Assembly (NCBI GenBank): GCA_016794325.1
Contig: JAEUKG010000018.1
Coordinates: forward strand, 1-46,706
Length of the DNA: 46,706 bases
From: Myxococcales bacterium
GTDB taxonomy: Bacteria; Myxococcota_A; Polyangia; Polyangiales; Polyangiaceae
Reading direction: 5' to 3'
Part shown: positions 7,043 to 14,914 of the stretch, one piece after another
Numbering within the stretch: position 1 is the stretch's first letter
How the letters are laid out: each line of letters opens with the position of its first letter
The notes under the pieces: generated by a model
Told to the model about the DNA's origin: nothing
What the model saw: the letters and a program-made list of their open reading frames with translations, nothing else
Database searches by the model: none
Program-made: the position numbers and the translations under genes

Positions 7043-9754
7043 ATGGCCAGCGGTCTCAAGAAACACTCGGTCGCACTCAAGACCGTCGGCATCCTCACCG
7101 CGGTCGCAGCGGTCGTCATCGCGTGCGGCACGGGCCCCGAGAGCGCGTTCGAAGTGCCGCTCGACACGACGCCCGAGGCCGGCGCGAGCTCGTCGGGATC
7201 CGTCGGCCCGTTCGTCGGTGACGACGCGGGCCCCGTCGGTCCTGGCTGCAAGCCCAAGACGTGCGCCGACCTCAAGGCCAACTGCGGCCCGGTGGGCGAC
7301 GGCTGCGGCGCGATCGTCAACTGCGGGACCTGCAAGAGCGACGAGACGTGCGGCGGGGGCGGCGTCGCGAGCCAGTGCGGCAAGCCCGCGTGCTCGCCGA
7401 AGACCTGCAAGGACCTGGGGGTCGAGTGCGGCCCGGTGGGCGACGGCTGCGGCAACCTCATCGCGTCGTGCGGCACGTGCGACGGCGGCACCTGCGGCGC
7501 GGGCGGCCCGAGCAAGTGCGGCGCGTCGAGCGCGCTCGACGGCGGCGCGTGCGTCCCCACCAAGACCACGTGCGTCGCCGGCGACTGCGGCCCGATCGCC
7601 AACGGCTGCGGCGGCCTCGTCAACTGCCCGACCACGTGCCCCGCGGGTCAGACCTGCGGCGGCGGCGGCATCCCCAGCCTCTGCGGCGCGCCCCCGTGCG
7701 TGAAGAAGACGTGCGCCGGCGTCGGCGCCAACTGCGGCTTCATCGCCGACGGATGCGGCGGCGTCGTCAACTGCTGGGGCGCGGGCGCGGTGTGCCCGCC
7801 CGGCCAGACCTGCGGCGGCGCGGGCGCGCCCAACGTGTGCGGCACGGTGCCCGGCTGCACCGGCCTCTGCTTGCAGCAGCAGGCTTGCCCTGGCGGCGGC
7901 ACGACCAGCATCGAGGGCTACGTCACGTCGCCGAACGGCGTCTTGCCGATCCCGAACGCGATCGTCTACGTGCCCAACGCCGCGGTCGCGGCCTTCCCGG
8001 CCGGCGTCTCGTGCGAGACGTGCGCGACCGCGTCGGGCAGCCCGCTCATCTCGACCACGACCGACTCGAACGGCCACTTCCTGCTCCCGAACATGCCGGT
8101 GAGCGATCCCGCGAAGGTCAACGACATCCCCGTCGTGGTGCAGCTCGGGCGGTGGCGGAAGCAGTTCACCATCCGCACCATGGCGTGCACGAGCACGCTC
8201 GTCCCCGCGACGTCGAGCGCGCTGCCGAAGAACCACTTCGAGGGTGACATCCCGCTCACGGCGATCTCCACCGGCGCGGTGGACGCCCTCGAGTGCGTCT
8301 TCCGGAAGATCGGCGTCGACGACGCCGAGTTCACCCCCGGCAACGGGACCGGGCGCATCCGCCTCTATCAGGACAACGGCGCGTGCATCCCCACCGGGGC
8401 CGGCACCTGCGCCGCGGGCGGCAACACGAGCCCCAAGGCGTCCGCGCTCTACACCCCCTGCACGGGCGCGGGCTGCAAGAACGAGATCGACAAGTTCGAC
8501 CAGGTGATCTTCGGCTGCGTCGGCTTCCAGGACAACAAGGCGGCCAACGTCCGCAACAACGTCCTCGGCTACGCGAACAAGGGCGGCCGCATCTTCGCCA
8601 CCCACTACGCGTACGTGTGGCTGCACGCGACCGCGCCCTGGTCGGGCACCGCGTCGTGGCTCGGCGGGCTGCCCAACACCGAGGTCCAGTGGGACAGCTC
8701 GATCCAGGCGTTCGTCGACACGACGTTCCCCAAGGGCACCCAGTTCGCGAACTGGCTCCAGGCGCCGCTCGCGCCGATCTCGGCCACCTATCCGCCCCCG
8801 TATGCTGCGGTCAACGGCCTCTTCACCGTGATGCCGCCGTCGATCCAGATCGCCGAGGCCCGCAAGGACATCAACGTCCCCGCGGGCACCACCGGCGTCA
8901 CCGCGCCCGCGCAGCGGTGGCTCTACACGACCAACGCGTCGATCGTCGACAACGGCATCACCGATCCCCCGGCCGAGCCGGCGGTGATGCACTACACCTT
9001 CAACACCGACTGGTCGAAGCCGGCGGCCCAGCAGTGCGGGCGCGTCGTCTACAGCGACTTCCACGTGACGACGGGCCTCACCGAGGACGTGAAGTTCCCG
9101 GCCGAGTGCTCGCCCGGCTTCAGCAGCCAGGAGAAGGTGCTCGCCTACATGCTCTTCGACCTCGCCTCGTGCGTGTCGACGAGCGGGCCCCCGGTCTGCG
9201 CGCCCAAGACGTGCGCGGCGCAGGGCCTCGGCTGCGGCCTCGGCGGCGACGGCTGCGGCAACCAGATCGACTGCGGCCCGTGCCCGCCGGGCAAGACCTG
9301 CGGCGGCGGCGGCGTCCCGAGCCAGTGCGGCTCGCCGAGCTGCGTGCCCAACAAGTGCGCGGCCGGCCAGTGCGGCCTCATGGGCGACGGCTGCGGCGGC
9401 TCGCTCGACTGCGGCAACTGCCTCGTCGGCACGTGCGGCGGCGGCGGCCCCAACGTGTGCGGCGCGGCCCCGTGCGTCCCCAAGGCCTGCCCCGTCCCCG
9501 CGCCCGGCTCGGTGTGCGGCCCGGTGGCCAACGGCTGCGGCGGCCTCAACAACTGCGCGTGCCCGCCCGGCGTCCCCTGCGTCAACGGCACCTGCGGAGC
9601 GCCCGCGTGCACCCCGCGCACGTGCGCGCAAGCCGGCGCCAACTGCGGGCAGATCGCCGACGGCTGCGGCAACATCATCAACTGCGGCGACTGCCTCGCT
9701 CCGCAGACCTGCGGCGGTGGCGGCATCGCCAACGTCTGCGGCGGTATCAACTGA
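7043..9754 (+). CDS. Large Cys-rich repeat surface lipoprotein with a central carboxypeptidase-regulatory-like domain
   Basis: 903 residues. ATG 7043 follows GGGAGG at 7031-7036 and opens a lipoprotein signal ending at Cys28 (AVVIA-C). Four Cys-rich units (pattern CxPKTC...CGxxxDGCGxxxxCGxC...CGGGG...CG, residues 69-272) precede a CarboxypepD_reg-like fold (IEGYVTSPNG...TTTDSNGHFLLPNMP, about 290-390), then a Rossmann-like region (KFDQVIFGCVGF..., GGRIFATHYAYVWL, GRVVYSDFHVTTG) resembling ThuA/class-I amidotransferase-like domains, then four more Cys units (719-903). Each Cys unit is probably a small disulfide-bonded module. Known in outline from myxobacterial secreted proteins; function unproven. 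A 966-codon antisense frame opposite it is a composition artefact. Confidence 0.85.
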   Translation: MASGLKKHSVALKTVGILTAVAAVVIACGTGPESAFEVPLDTTPEAGASSSGSVGPFVGDDAGPVGPGCKPKTCADLKANCGPVGDGCGAIVNCGTCKSDETCGGGGVASQCGKPACSPKTCKDLGVECGPVGDGCGNLIASCGTCDGGTCGAGGPSKCGASSALDGGACVPTKTTCVAGDCGPIANGCGGLVNCPTTCPAGQTCGGGGIPSLCGAPPCVKKTCAGVGANCGFIADGCGGVVNCWGAGAVCPPGQTCGGAGAPNVCGTVPGCTGLCLQQQACPGGGTTSIEGYVTSPNGVLPIPNAIVYVPNAAVAAFPAGVSCETCATASGSPLISTTTDSNGHFLLPNMPVSDPAKVNDIPVVVQLGRWRKQFTIRTMACTSTLVPATSSALPKNHFEGDIPLTAISTGAVDALECVFRKIGVDDAEFTPGNGTGRIRLYQDNGACIPTGAGTCAAGGNTSPKASALYTPCTGAGCKNEIDKFDQVIFGCVGFQDNKAANVRNNVLGYANKGGRIFATHYAYVWLHATAPWSGTASWLGGLPNTEVQWDSSIQAFVDTTFPKGTQFANWLQAPLAPISATYPPPYAAVNGLFTVMPPSIQIAEARKDINVPAGTTGVTAPAQRWLYTTNASIVDNGITDPPAEPAVMHYTFNTDWSKPAAQQCGRVVYSDFHVTTGLTEDVKFPAECSPGFSSQEKVLAYMLFDLASCVSTSGPPVCAPKTCAAQGLGCGLGGDGCGNQIDCGPCPPGKTCGGGGVPSQCGSPSCVPNKCAAGQCGLMGDGCGGSLDCGNCLVGTCGGGGPNVCGAAPCVPKACPVPAPGSVCGPVANGCGGLNNCACPPGVPCVNGTCGAPACTPRTCAQAGANCGQIADGCGNIINCGDCLAPQTCGGGGIANVCGGIN
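7247..7858 (+). repeat. N-terminal block of four Cys-rich protein repeats
   Basis: Four imperfect units of about 45-53 codons, each with six to eight cysteines and the core DGCG/NGCG followed by CGxC and CGGGG/CGAGG. They match the four units at the other end of the same gene, so the coding DNA is internally repetitive and prone to recombination or assembly collapse. Confidence 0.8.
9197..9751 (+). repeat. C-terminal block of four Cys-rich protein repeats
   Basis: Four further units of the same type, ending right at the stop codon. Unit 7 deviates (PAPGSVCGPVANGCGG, CACPPGVPC), while units 5 and 8 are closest to the N-terminal consensus. Confidence 0.8.
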
Positions 9755-11448
9755 AGCTCGTCGGCGCGCTCACCCTCGGGCTCCTCGGGTCTCTCGTCGC
9801 GTGCGGCGGGCCCGACGCCGCGCCGGTGACGCCGCAACCCATCCCCGCTCCGGCCGCAGACGCGGCCGCGGCGGGGCCGGTCGAGGCCGGCGCGCTCGAC
9901 GCGGCGAGGGCCTCGATGGCTCCGGCGTCGGAGGAGCCGGCGGCCTACCTCGAGCACGTCGCCGTCCTCCGCGAGGCCGATCCCAAGACCGATCCGGGCG
10001 TGGCCCGCCTCGTCGCCGCGTTCCGCGGCGTGCGCGCGGCCGCAGACCCCCGCGCCGCGGATGACATCGCCCGCTACCTCGAGTCGCAGCCGCCGCCTCG
10101 CTTCCGCGTGCAAGCGGCGCTCGCGCTCGCGGAGATCGGCGATCGCCGCGCCGCCGAGCACCTCGCGTGGCGCCTCGGTCAAGACACGCTCTCCCTCTAC
10201 AAGGACGTTCCCGAGCTCCGACGCGACGACTCGGAGCGCGTCGCCTCGGCGCGGTACCTCGCCGATCTCGTCTGGCTCGATCCGAACGACGAGCCCCTCG
10301 CCCGGCTCGCCGAGAAGGCCGCGCTCGGGTGGCTCTCCGGGCAACCGTCGCCGCACGCGAACGGGCTGCGCGTGCTCTCGCTCACCGGGTCTTCGGCGGC
10401 GCTCGCGCGCTTGCGCGCGACGGCGGACCCGTCCGACCCGCTGCCGAAGGCGGGCGCGCAGCCGCCGTTCCCGATGGCCTTCGCGACGGCGCAGTCGGGG
10501 CTCCGCTACCTCGGCGCAGCGACGCGCCGGACCGGGGCGCTCGACGAGACGACGGCGAAGCTCCTGCGCAAGCAGCTGTCGCGTCGCCCCAAGGGCTTCG
10601 ACGGGACGATGGACGGCATCACGAGCGGAGGCAACGCGATCCTCGGCATGACGCTCCGCGCGCTCGCCGTCGGCGCCGCGCAGGGGATGGCGGAGACGCG
10701 CGACGCCCGGTTCTCGAACGATCTCATGGCGATCGCCTCCGATCCGAAGGCGAACGAGCAAGCCCGCATCGAGGCCTGTCTCGCGCTCGCGGCGGTGGGC
10801 ACCGACGCTCAGATCGCGGCGTTGCCGGCCAAGGTGCTCTCCCCGCACAGCACCGGCCCCGCGGGCGAGGTCGAGCGGCTCTGCTATCTCGAAGCGATGG
10901 GTCGGCGCTCTGCCGGTGAGCGCACGGTCGACCTCCTGCCGCTCCTCGGGCGCAAGCCGGACGAGGCCCAGGCCGCGGCCCGCGCGCTCGGAAGGAACGG
11001 CGTCGTCGCCTCTGCGCGGCCCACCCTCACGGCCGCGCTCGACGTCCCCAGCACCGCGGTCGCGGCGGGCCTCGCGCTCCTCCTCGGGGGCGACGAGCGT
11101 GACGCGGCGCTCGTCGGCGCGAAGCTCGCTGCGAGCGAGGAGCTTCCGCTCGCCTACTCGCGCGGCTTCGACGTGGTCCTCGACACCGATCTCGAGCGAG
11201 GGAACCTCGCGCGTTGGGTGAAGAACGCGCGCGCCTCGGGCGCCTCGTGGGCGCCCACGTTGCTCTCACGCGCGCTGTCGGCGGTGGAGTACGACGCGGG
11301 CCCGCAGACGCTCACCCGCGTGCGGCTCCGCATGAGGCTCTACGACGCGGCGCGCGGCGCCGACGCCGCGAAGCGCGCCGACGCGCTGCTTGTCCTCGAC
11401 GCGCTCGGCGAGCGCGGTGTCCTCGGGGCGGCGCGGCAGCCGCGCTGA
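9751..11448 (+). CDS. HEAT-repeat-like lipoprotein, probable CTG start overlapping the upstream stop
   Basis: 565 residues. Read from CTG 9751 the protein begins (M)KLVGALTLGLLGSLVA-C-GG, a textbook lipoprotein signal with the lipid Cys at about residue 18. No ATG, GTG or TTG is in frame before the lipobox. The CTG overlaps the preceding TGA (CTGA in place of the usual ATGA), pointing to translational coupling. The mature part has a Pro/Ala linker and then alpha-helical repeats such as FRVQAALALAEIGDRRAAEHLAWRLG, like HEAT/PBS-lyase-type repeats, to the C-terminus. Probably an envelope scaffold partnered with the Cys-rich lipoprotein upstream; no enzymatic motif. The next in-frame starts lie beyond the signal peptide. 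Confidence 0.75.
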   Translation: MKLVGALTLGLLGSLVACGGPDAAPVTPQPIPAPAADAAAAGPVEAGALDAARASMAPASEEPAAYLEHVAVLREADPKTDPGVARLVAAFRGVRAAADPRAADDIARYLESQPPPRFRVQAALALAEIGDRRAAEHLAWRLGQDTLSLYKDVPELRRDDSERVASARYLADLVWLDPNDEPLARLAEKAALGWLSGQPSPHANGLRVLSLTGSSAALARLRATADPSDPLPKAGAQPPFPMAFATAQSGLRYLGAATRRTGALDETTAKLLRKQLSRRPKGFDGTMDGITSGGNAILGMTLRALAVGAAQGMAETRDARFSNDLMAIASDPKANEQARIEACLALAAVGTDAQIAALPAKVLSPHSTGPAGEVERLCYLEAMGRRSAGERTVDLLPLLGRKPDEAQAAARALGRNGVVASARPTLTAALDVPSTAVAAGLALLLGGDERDAALVGAKLAASEELPLAYSRGFDVVLDTDLERGNLARWVKNARASGASWAPTLLSRALSAVEYDAGPQTLTRVRLRMRLYDAARGADAAKRADALLVLDALGERGVLGAARQPR

Positions 11449-11532
11449 CAGTCGGATTGGAAGGTCGAGCACTGCATCACCGGCGCAGCTGCCACCGCCC
11501 GCATAGAAAAGCCCTGAGACCGTCGCGAGACC

Positions 11533-11565
11533 GCTAGTAAAGTAAATCTGGACTAGCTAATTTAG
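11533..11565. promoter_or_regulatory. AT-rich palindromic leader upstream of the Fic gene
   Basis: GCTAGT (11533-11538) and ACTAGC (11552-11557) form an inverted repeat with a 13-base spacer, and directly after it lies a second palindrome CTAATTTAG (11557-11565). The stretch 11530-11580 is strikingly AT-rich for this genome. It sits 35-70 bases before the Fic start, a suitable place for a promoter/operator. Binding is inferred only. Confidence 0.4.
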
Positions 11566-11599
11566 TGTCCGTCGCTATGAAAGCGTTCTTTCACCGTGG

Positions 11600-12781
11600 T
11601 TGCCTGTGAGCTCGTCCAGGGCGGGCAACTTCGTCCAGCAGGGCATTGGTGACGCCGCTTTTCGGGCCTTCATCCCCGCGCCTCTTCCACCAACCCTCGA
11701 CCTGGCACGCCTGCAAGGCGCATCAGAGAAGGCTGGGGTGGAACTCGGGCGCCTCGACGGAATCGCACGTGTCATCCCGAACCTGAGTCTGTTCCTCTAT
11801 ATGTATGTCCGCAAGGAGGCAGTGCTCTCGAGCCAGATCGAGGGTACGCAGTCCTCCCTCTCGGACCTCCTTGCCCACGAGGCCGGGAGCAGCCCGGGTG
11901 CTCCGGTCGACGCAGATGTGAACGAGGTCTCCAACTACGTCGCCGCGATGGAGCACGGATTGCGGCGCCTGAAGGAGCTCCCCGTCAGCCTCAGGCTCCT
12001 TCGAGAGATCCACGGCGTCCTCATGAAGGGCGCACGAGGCGGGGAGAAGAGCCCTGGAGACTTCCGGCGCACGCAGAATTGGATCGGTGGCTCGATGCCA
12101 GGCAACGCCCGATTCGTGCCGCCGCCGCCACACGAAATGCACGCGGCGTTGAACGATTTCGAGCGCTTCCTCCACGCCGACTCGGCCCCACCCCCATTGA
12201 TCAAGGCCGGCCTCGCGCACGCTCAGTTCGAGACGATCCATCCGTTTCTAGATGGCAACGGGCGCATGGGACGCCTGCTGATCACGTTCTTGCTCGTCAC
12301 CGACGGCGTTCTCGGCAGTCCGCTCTTGTACCTGAGCCTCTACCTGAAGAAGCACCGCGACACGTACTACGACCTCCTCCAGCGCGTTCGGACCCATGGG
12401 GAGTGGGAGGAGTGGATGCTGTTCTACCTGTCGGGGGTCGCGGACGTCGCAGCGCAAGCGACCGAGACCATCCAGAAGCTGCTGGCGTTGCTCGACACGG
12501 ACAAGCAGAAGCTGGAGTCCCGGAAGGCTTCTCCCGCAGCGCGGCGGGTGTTCGAGCGATTCTGTCGGTATCCCGTGTCGTCCATTCCTGGACTCGCTGC
12601 GGAGCTCGAACTGACTCACCCGACGGCCGCAAAGGCGGTGCGGCTGTTCGTCGACGAAGGAATACTCGTCGAGACTACGGGGCGGCAGCGTGACCGGGTC
12701 TTCGTCTACGAACGGTACCTCCGAGTTCTCGAGGAAGGTACGAAGGATGCGGTGAACGTCGACGGACACCGACCGGCGTAG
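11600..12781 (+). CDS. Fic-domain protein (probable AMP-transferase, self-inhibited class II) with C-terminal winged helix
   Basis: 393 residues from TTG 11600; GTG 11606 is an equally good start. The catalytic Fic motif HPFLDGNGRMGR is complete (His214 to Arg225), so protein AMPylation or a related nucleotide transfer is expected. The upstream helix carries SSQIEG (77-82), fitting the inhibitory [S/T]xxxE[G/N] motif with Glu81 that blocks ATP placement in class II Fic proteins. Residues 25-100 look like the Fic N-terminal domain, and about 315-375 form a winged helix (RYPVSSIPGLAAELELTHPTA), suggesting DNA binding or autoregulation. No separate antitoxin gene is adjacent. Codon use and G+C are lower than in the neighbours, compatible with horizontal acquisition. 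Confidence 0.92.
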   Translation: MPVSSSRAGNFVQQGIGDAAFRAFIPAPLPPTLDLARLQGASEKAGVELGRLDGIARVIPNLSLFLYMYVRKEAVLSSQIEGTQSSLSDLLAHEAGSSPGAPVDADVNEVSNYVAAMEHGLRRLKELPVSLRLLREIHGVLMKGARGGEKSPGDFRRTQNWIGGSMPGNARFVPPPPHEMHAALNDFERFLHADSAPPPLIKAGLAHAQFETIHPFLDGNGRMGRLLITFLLVTDGVLGSPLLYLSLYLKKHRDTYYDLLQRVRTHGEWEEWMLFYLSGVADVAAQATETIQKLLALLDTDKQKLESRKASPAARRVFERFCRYPVSSIPGLAAELELTHPTAAKAVRLFVDEGILVETTGRQRDRVFVYERYLRVLEEGTKDAVNVDGHRPA

Positions 12782-12880
12782 GCCTCGAGCAGGATCGTGA
12801 CCGCGCGCTCGCACGCGTGTGTGAACGCATTCAGCCTCGTGTTCGAACGAAATATCCCGATACGCCCCGCAGCCGCTGCG

Positions 12881-13861
12881 CTACGGCTGGACCCGGACGA
12901 CGACCTTGCCGCGCACCTTGCGGTCCTCGAGCTCGCGGATCGCGTCGGCGCCGCGCTCGAGGGGGTAGGTGGCGTGGATGGGCGGCACGATGCGCCCGTC
13001 GCGCACGCGCTCGAGGATCTCCGCGAGCTCCCGTCGGGCCTTCTCGTGCTCGCGGGTGGCGAAGTGGCCCCAGAAGACGCCGACCAGCGACGCCCCCTTG
13101 AGCAGGCACAGGTTGGTAGGCACCTTGGGGATGTCACCAGCGGCGAAGCCGACGACCAGGACCCTGCCGTTCCACGCGGTCGCGCGCAGCGCGGCCTCGG
13201 TGAACGACCCGCCCACCGGATCGTAGACGACGTCGACGCCGGCCCCGGTGAGCTCCTTCACCCGCGTCTTCAGGTCCTCGCGGGTGTAGTCGATGGTTTC
13301 GTCGGCGCCGATTCGCTTGCAGAACTCGAGCTTGTCGGCGCTGCTCGCGGCGGCGATGACGCGCGCGCCGAGGAGCTTGCCGATCTGGATCGCCGCGACC
13401 CCGACGCCGCCAGCGGCGCCGAGGACGAGGAGCGTCTCACCCGCGACCAGCCCCGCGCGATCGACGAGCGCGTGCCACGTCGTCCCGTACGTGACGAGCG
13501 AGCCCGCGGCGACCACCATGTCGACGCCCTCGGGGATCGGCCACGCCGCGAGCGCGCTCACGCCCACGCGCTCGGCGAGGCCGCCGTACGGCATCCACGC
13601 GCAGACGCGTTGGCCGACCGTGAGGCCCGACACGCCCTCGCCGACCTCGCGCACCGTCCCCGAGATCTCGCCGCCGGGTGAAAACGGCGGGTCGGGCCGG
13701 AACTGGTACTTCCCGTGGACGAGGAGCACGTCGGGGAAGTTGATCCCGCACGCCGCGACGTCGACGACGACCTCGCCGGCGGCGGCGCGAGGCTCGGGCA
13801 GGTCCTCGCGCAAGACGAGGTTGTCGAGCGAGCCGGTGGCGGTGCAGTGGAGGGCTCTCAC
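12881..13861 (-). CDS. Quinone oxidoreductase-like NADPH-dependent zinc-free MDR protein
   Basis: 326 residues, typical of the medium-chain dehydrogenase/reductase superfamily. The N-terminal GroES-like half has ACGINFPDVLLVHGKY; the Rossmann half has LGAAGGVGVAAIQIGKLLGA (about 148-167) for NADPH and GADETIDY and YDPVGGSF further on. It lacks the structural-zinc cysteine cluster, so it fits the quinone reductase (QOR/zeta-crystallin) branch that reduces quinones or enoyl groups. It starts at GTG 13861, whose GTGA overlaps the stop of the TetR gene by 4 bases, so the two form a translationally coupled operon and the regulator probably controls it. Confidence 0.88.
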   Translation of the reverse strand: MRALHCTATGSLDNLVLREDLPEPRAAAGEVVVDVAACGINFPDVLLVHGKYQFRPDPPFSPGGEISGTVREVGEGVSGLTVGQRVCAWMPYGGLAERVGVSALAAWPIPEGVDMVVAAGSLVTYGTTWHALVDRAGLVAGETLLVLGAAGGVGVAAIQIGKLLGARVIAAASSADKLEFCKRIGADETIDYTREDLKTRVKELTGAGVDVVYDPVGGSFTEAALRATAWNGRVLVVGFAAGDIPKVPTNLCLLKGASLVGVFWGHFATREHEKARRELAEILERVRDGRIVPPIHATYPLERGADAIRELEDRKVRGKVVVRVQP

Positions 13862-14514
13862 GGTGCTGCGCCGAGGCTACCACGGGCCGGCGCCGACTTC
13901 GCGGCCACCCCGAGGTAGGACGTCACGAGGCGCGTGAGCTCGTCGACGACCGCCGGGGTGTTGTAGCGGGGGCGATCGATGACCACCCCGTGCACGACGC
14001 CGAGGACCACCCGCACGAGGATGAACGCCGCCACCTCCGGATCGGGGAGCGGCAGCTCGGCGGCGGCGAGGGCGGACGCGACGACGCCCTCGAGCCGCTC
14101 CTCGAAGCCCTCGACCTCGCGGCGCGCGCTCGACCGCACCACCTGCTCGAGGAGCACCCGGTGGAGGGCGGGGTTGATTCCGCGCGCGCGGAAGAGGTCG
14201 GTGAAGAGCTCGCGGACGATGGACTCGAAGCTCTCGTGATCGGCGGCGCCGAGCCGGCTCCCCACGAGCTCGATGAGCGTCTCGCGGTAGCGCTTGAGGA
14301 GCTCCACCGCGATCGCGTCTTTGCTCGGAAAATACTGGTAGAGCGAGCCCACGCTCACCCCGGCCGCGACCGCGATCCGGTTGGTGGTCGCCCGGGCGTA
14401 CCCCTCCTTGACGAAAACGCGAGCCGCGGCCTCGAGGAGGTGCTCGACCATCTCCCGTGAGCGGGCTTGCAGCGGGGATTTCCGGGGTTTGGTGCGTCTC
14501 TTCGGGGTCGCCAC
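13858..14514 (-). CDS. TetR/AcrR family transcriptional regulator
   Basis: 218 residues from GTG 14514. The N-terminal helix-turn-helix is canonical: MVEHLLEAAARVFVKEGYARATTNRIAVAAGVSVGSLYQYFPSKDAIAVEL in pieces (residues about 20-75), preceded by a basic tail (PKRRTKPRKS). The C-terminal ligand domain has the typical all-helical look. The longer in-frame version from 14592 would cover the operator palindrome and is rejected. First gene of an operon with the quinone oxidoreductase (4-base overlap), and divergent from the DUF962 gene, the usual layout for a local repressor. Ligand unknown. Confidence 0.88.
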   Translation of the reverse strand: MATPKRRTKPRKSPLQARSREMVEHLLEAAARVFVKEGYARATTNRIAVAAGVSVGSLYQYFPSKDAIAVELLKRYRETLIELVGSRLGAADHESFESIVRELFTDLFRARGINPALHRVLLEQVVRSSARREVEGFEERLEGVVASALAAAELPLPDPEVAAFILVRVVLGVVHGVVIDRPRYNTPAVVDELTRLVTSYLGVAAKSAPARGSLGAAP

Positions 14515-14538
14515 GGACCCATGAGAACGCGAGTAGCG

Positions 14539-14560
14539 AACGCGAGCAATAGCTCGCATT
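14539..14560. promoter_or_regulatory. Candidate TetR operator palindrome
   Basis: GCGAGC-AATA-GCTCGC (14542-14557) is a perfect 6-base inverted repeat, extended by AA (14539-14540) and TT (14559-14560) with one mismatched pair in each arm. It lies in the 76-base gap between the divergent TetR (14514) and DUF962 (14591) starts, so one site could repress both promoters. Confidence 0.5.
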
Positions 14561-14590
14561 ATGTGCGTCCTCGAACCACGGAGTGAGACC

Positions 14591-14911
14591 ATGCGCCTGA
14601 ACGACGAGTGGACCCAGCTGATGAAGAACTACGAGGCGGATCATGCCGATCCGCGCAACCAGGCGTGCCACAAGGTGGGCATCCCCCTCATCGCGGCGTC
14701 CCTGCCGCTCGGCGCGACCGTGGTCGGCCTGCCCCTCGCCGCGGCGATGTTCACGACCGGCTGGACGTTCCAGTTCGTCGGCCACTACTTCGAGGGGAAG
14801 AAGCCTTCGTTCGTGGGAGACCGCCGCTACCTGATCGTCGGCCTCCTCTGGTGGATGAAGAAGAACGGCTTCGACGTCGAGCTCGCCGATCTCGCGACCG
14901 CGGCCGAGTAG
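14591..14911 (+). CDS. DUF962/Mpo1-like small membrane protein
   Basis: 106 residues. ATG 14591 has GGAG at 14580-14583, 7 bases upstream; the longer frame from 14561 lacks such support. The sequence matches the DUF962 (YGL010w/Mpo1-like) pattern: HADPRNQACHKVGIPL (about 19-34), two hydrophobic segments (LIAASLPLGATVVGLPLAAAM and YLIVGLLWWM), and WTFQFVGHYFEGKKPSF between them with conserved His residues. The yeast relative is an iron-dependent dioxygenase acting on 2-hydroxy fatty acids; that activity here is only possible. Its stop is 3 bases from the convergent response-regulator stop. Confidence 0.8.
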   Translation: MRLNDEWTQLMKNYEADHADPRNQACHKVGIPLIAASLPLGATVVGLPLAAAMFTTGWTFQFVGHYFEGKKPSFVGDRRYLIVGLLWWMKKNGFDVELADLATAAE

Positions 14912-14914
14912 CGC

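Noticed and set aside
6731-9631. Very long open frame (966 codons) on the minus strand
   Set aside because: It lies opposite the Cys-rich lipoprotein; its product is Ala/Arg/Gly-rich, repetitive and non-globular. High GC3 removes stops on the opposite strand.
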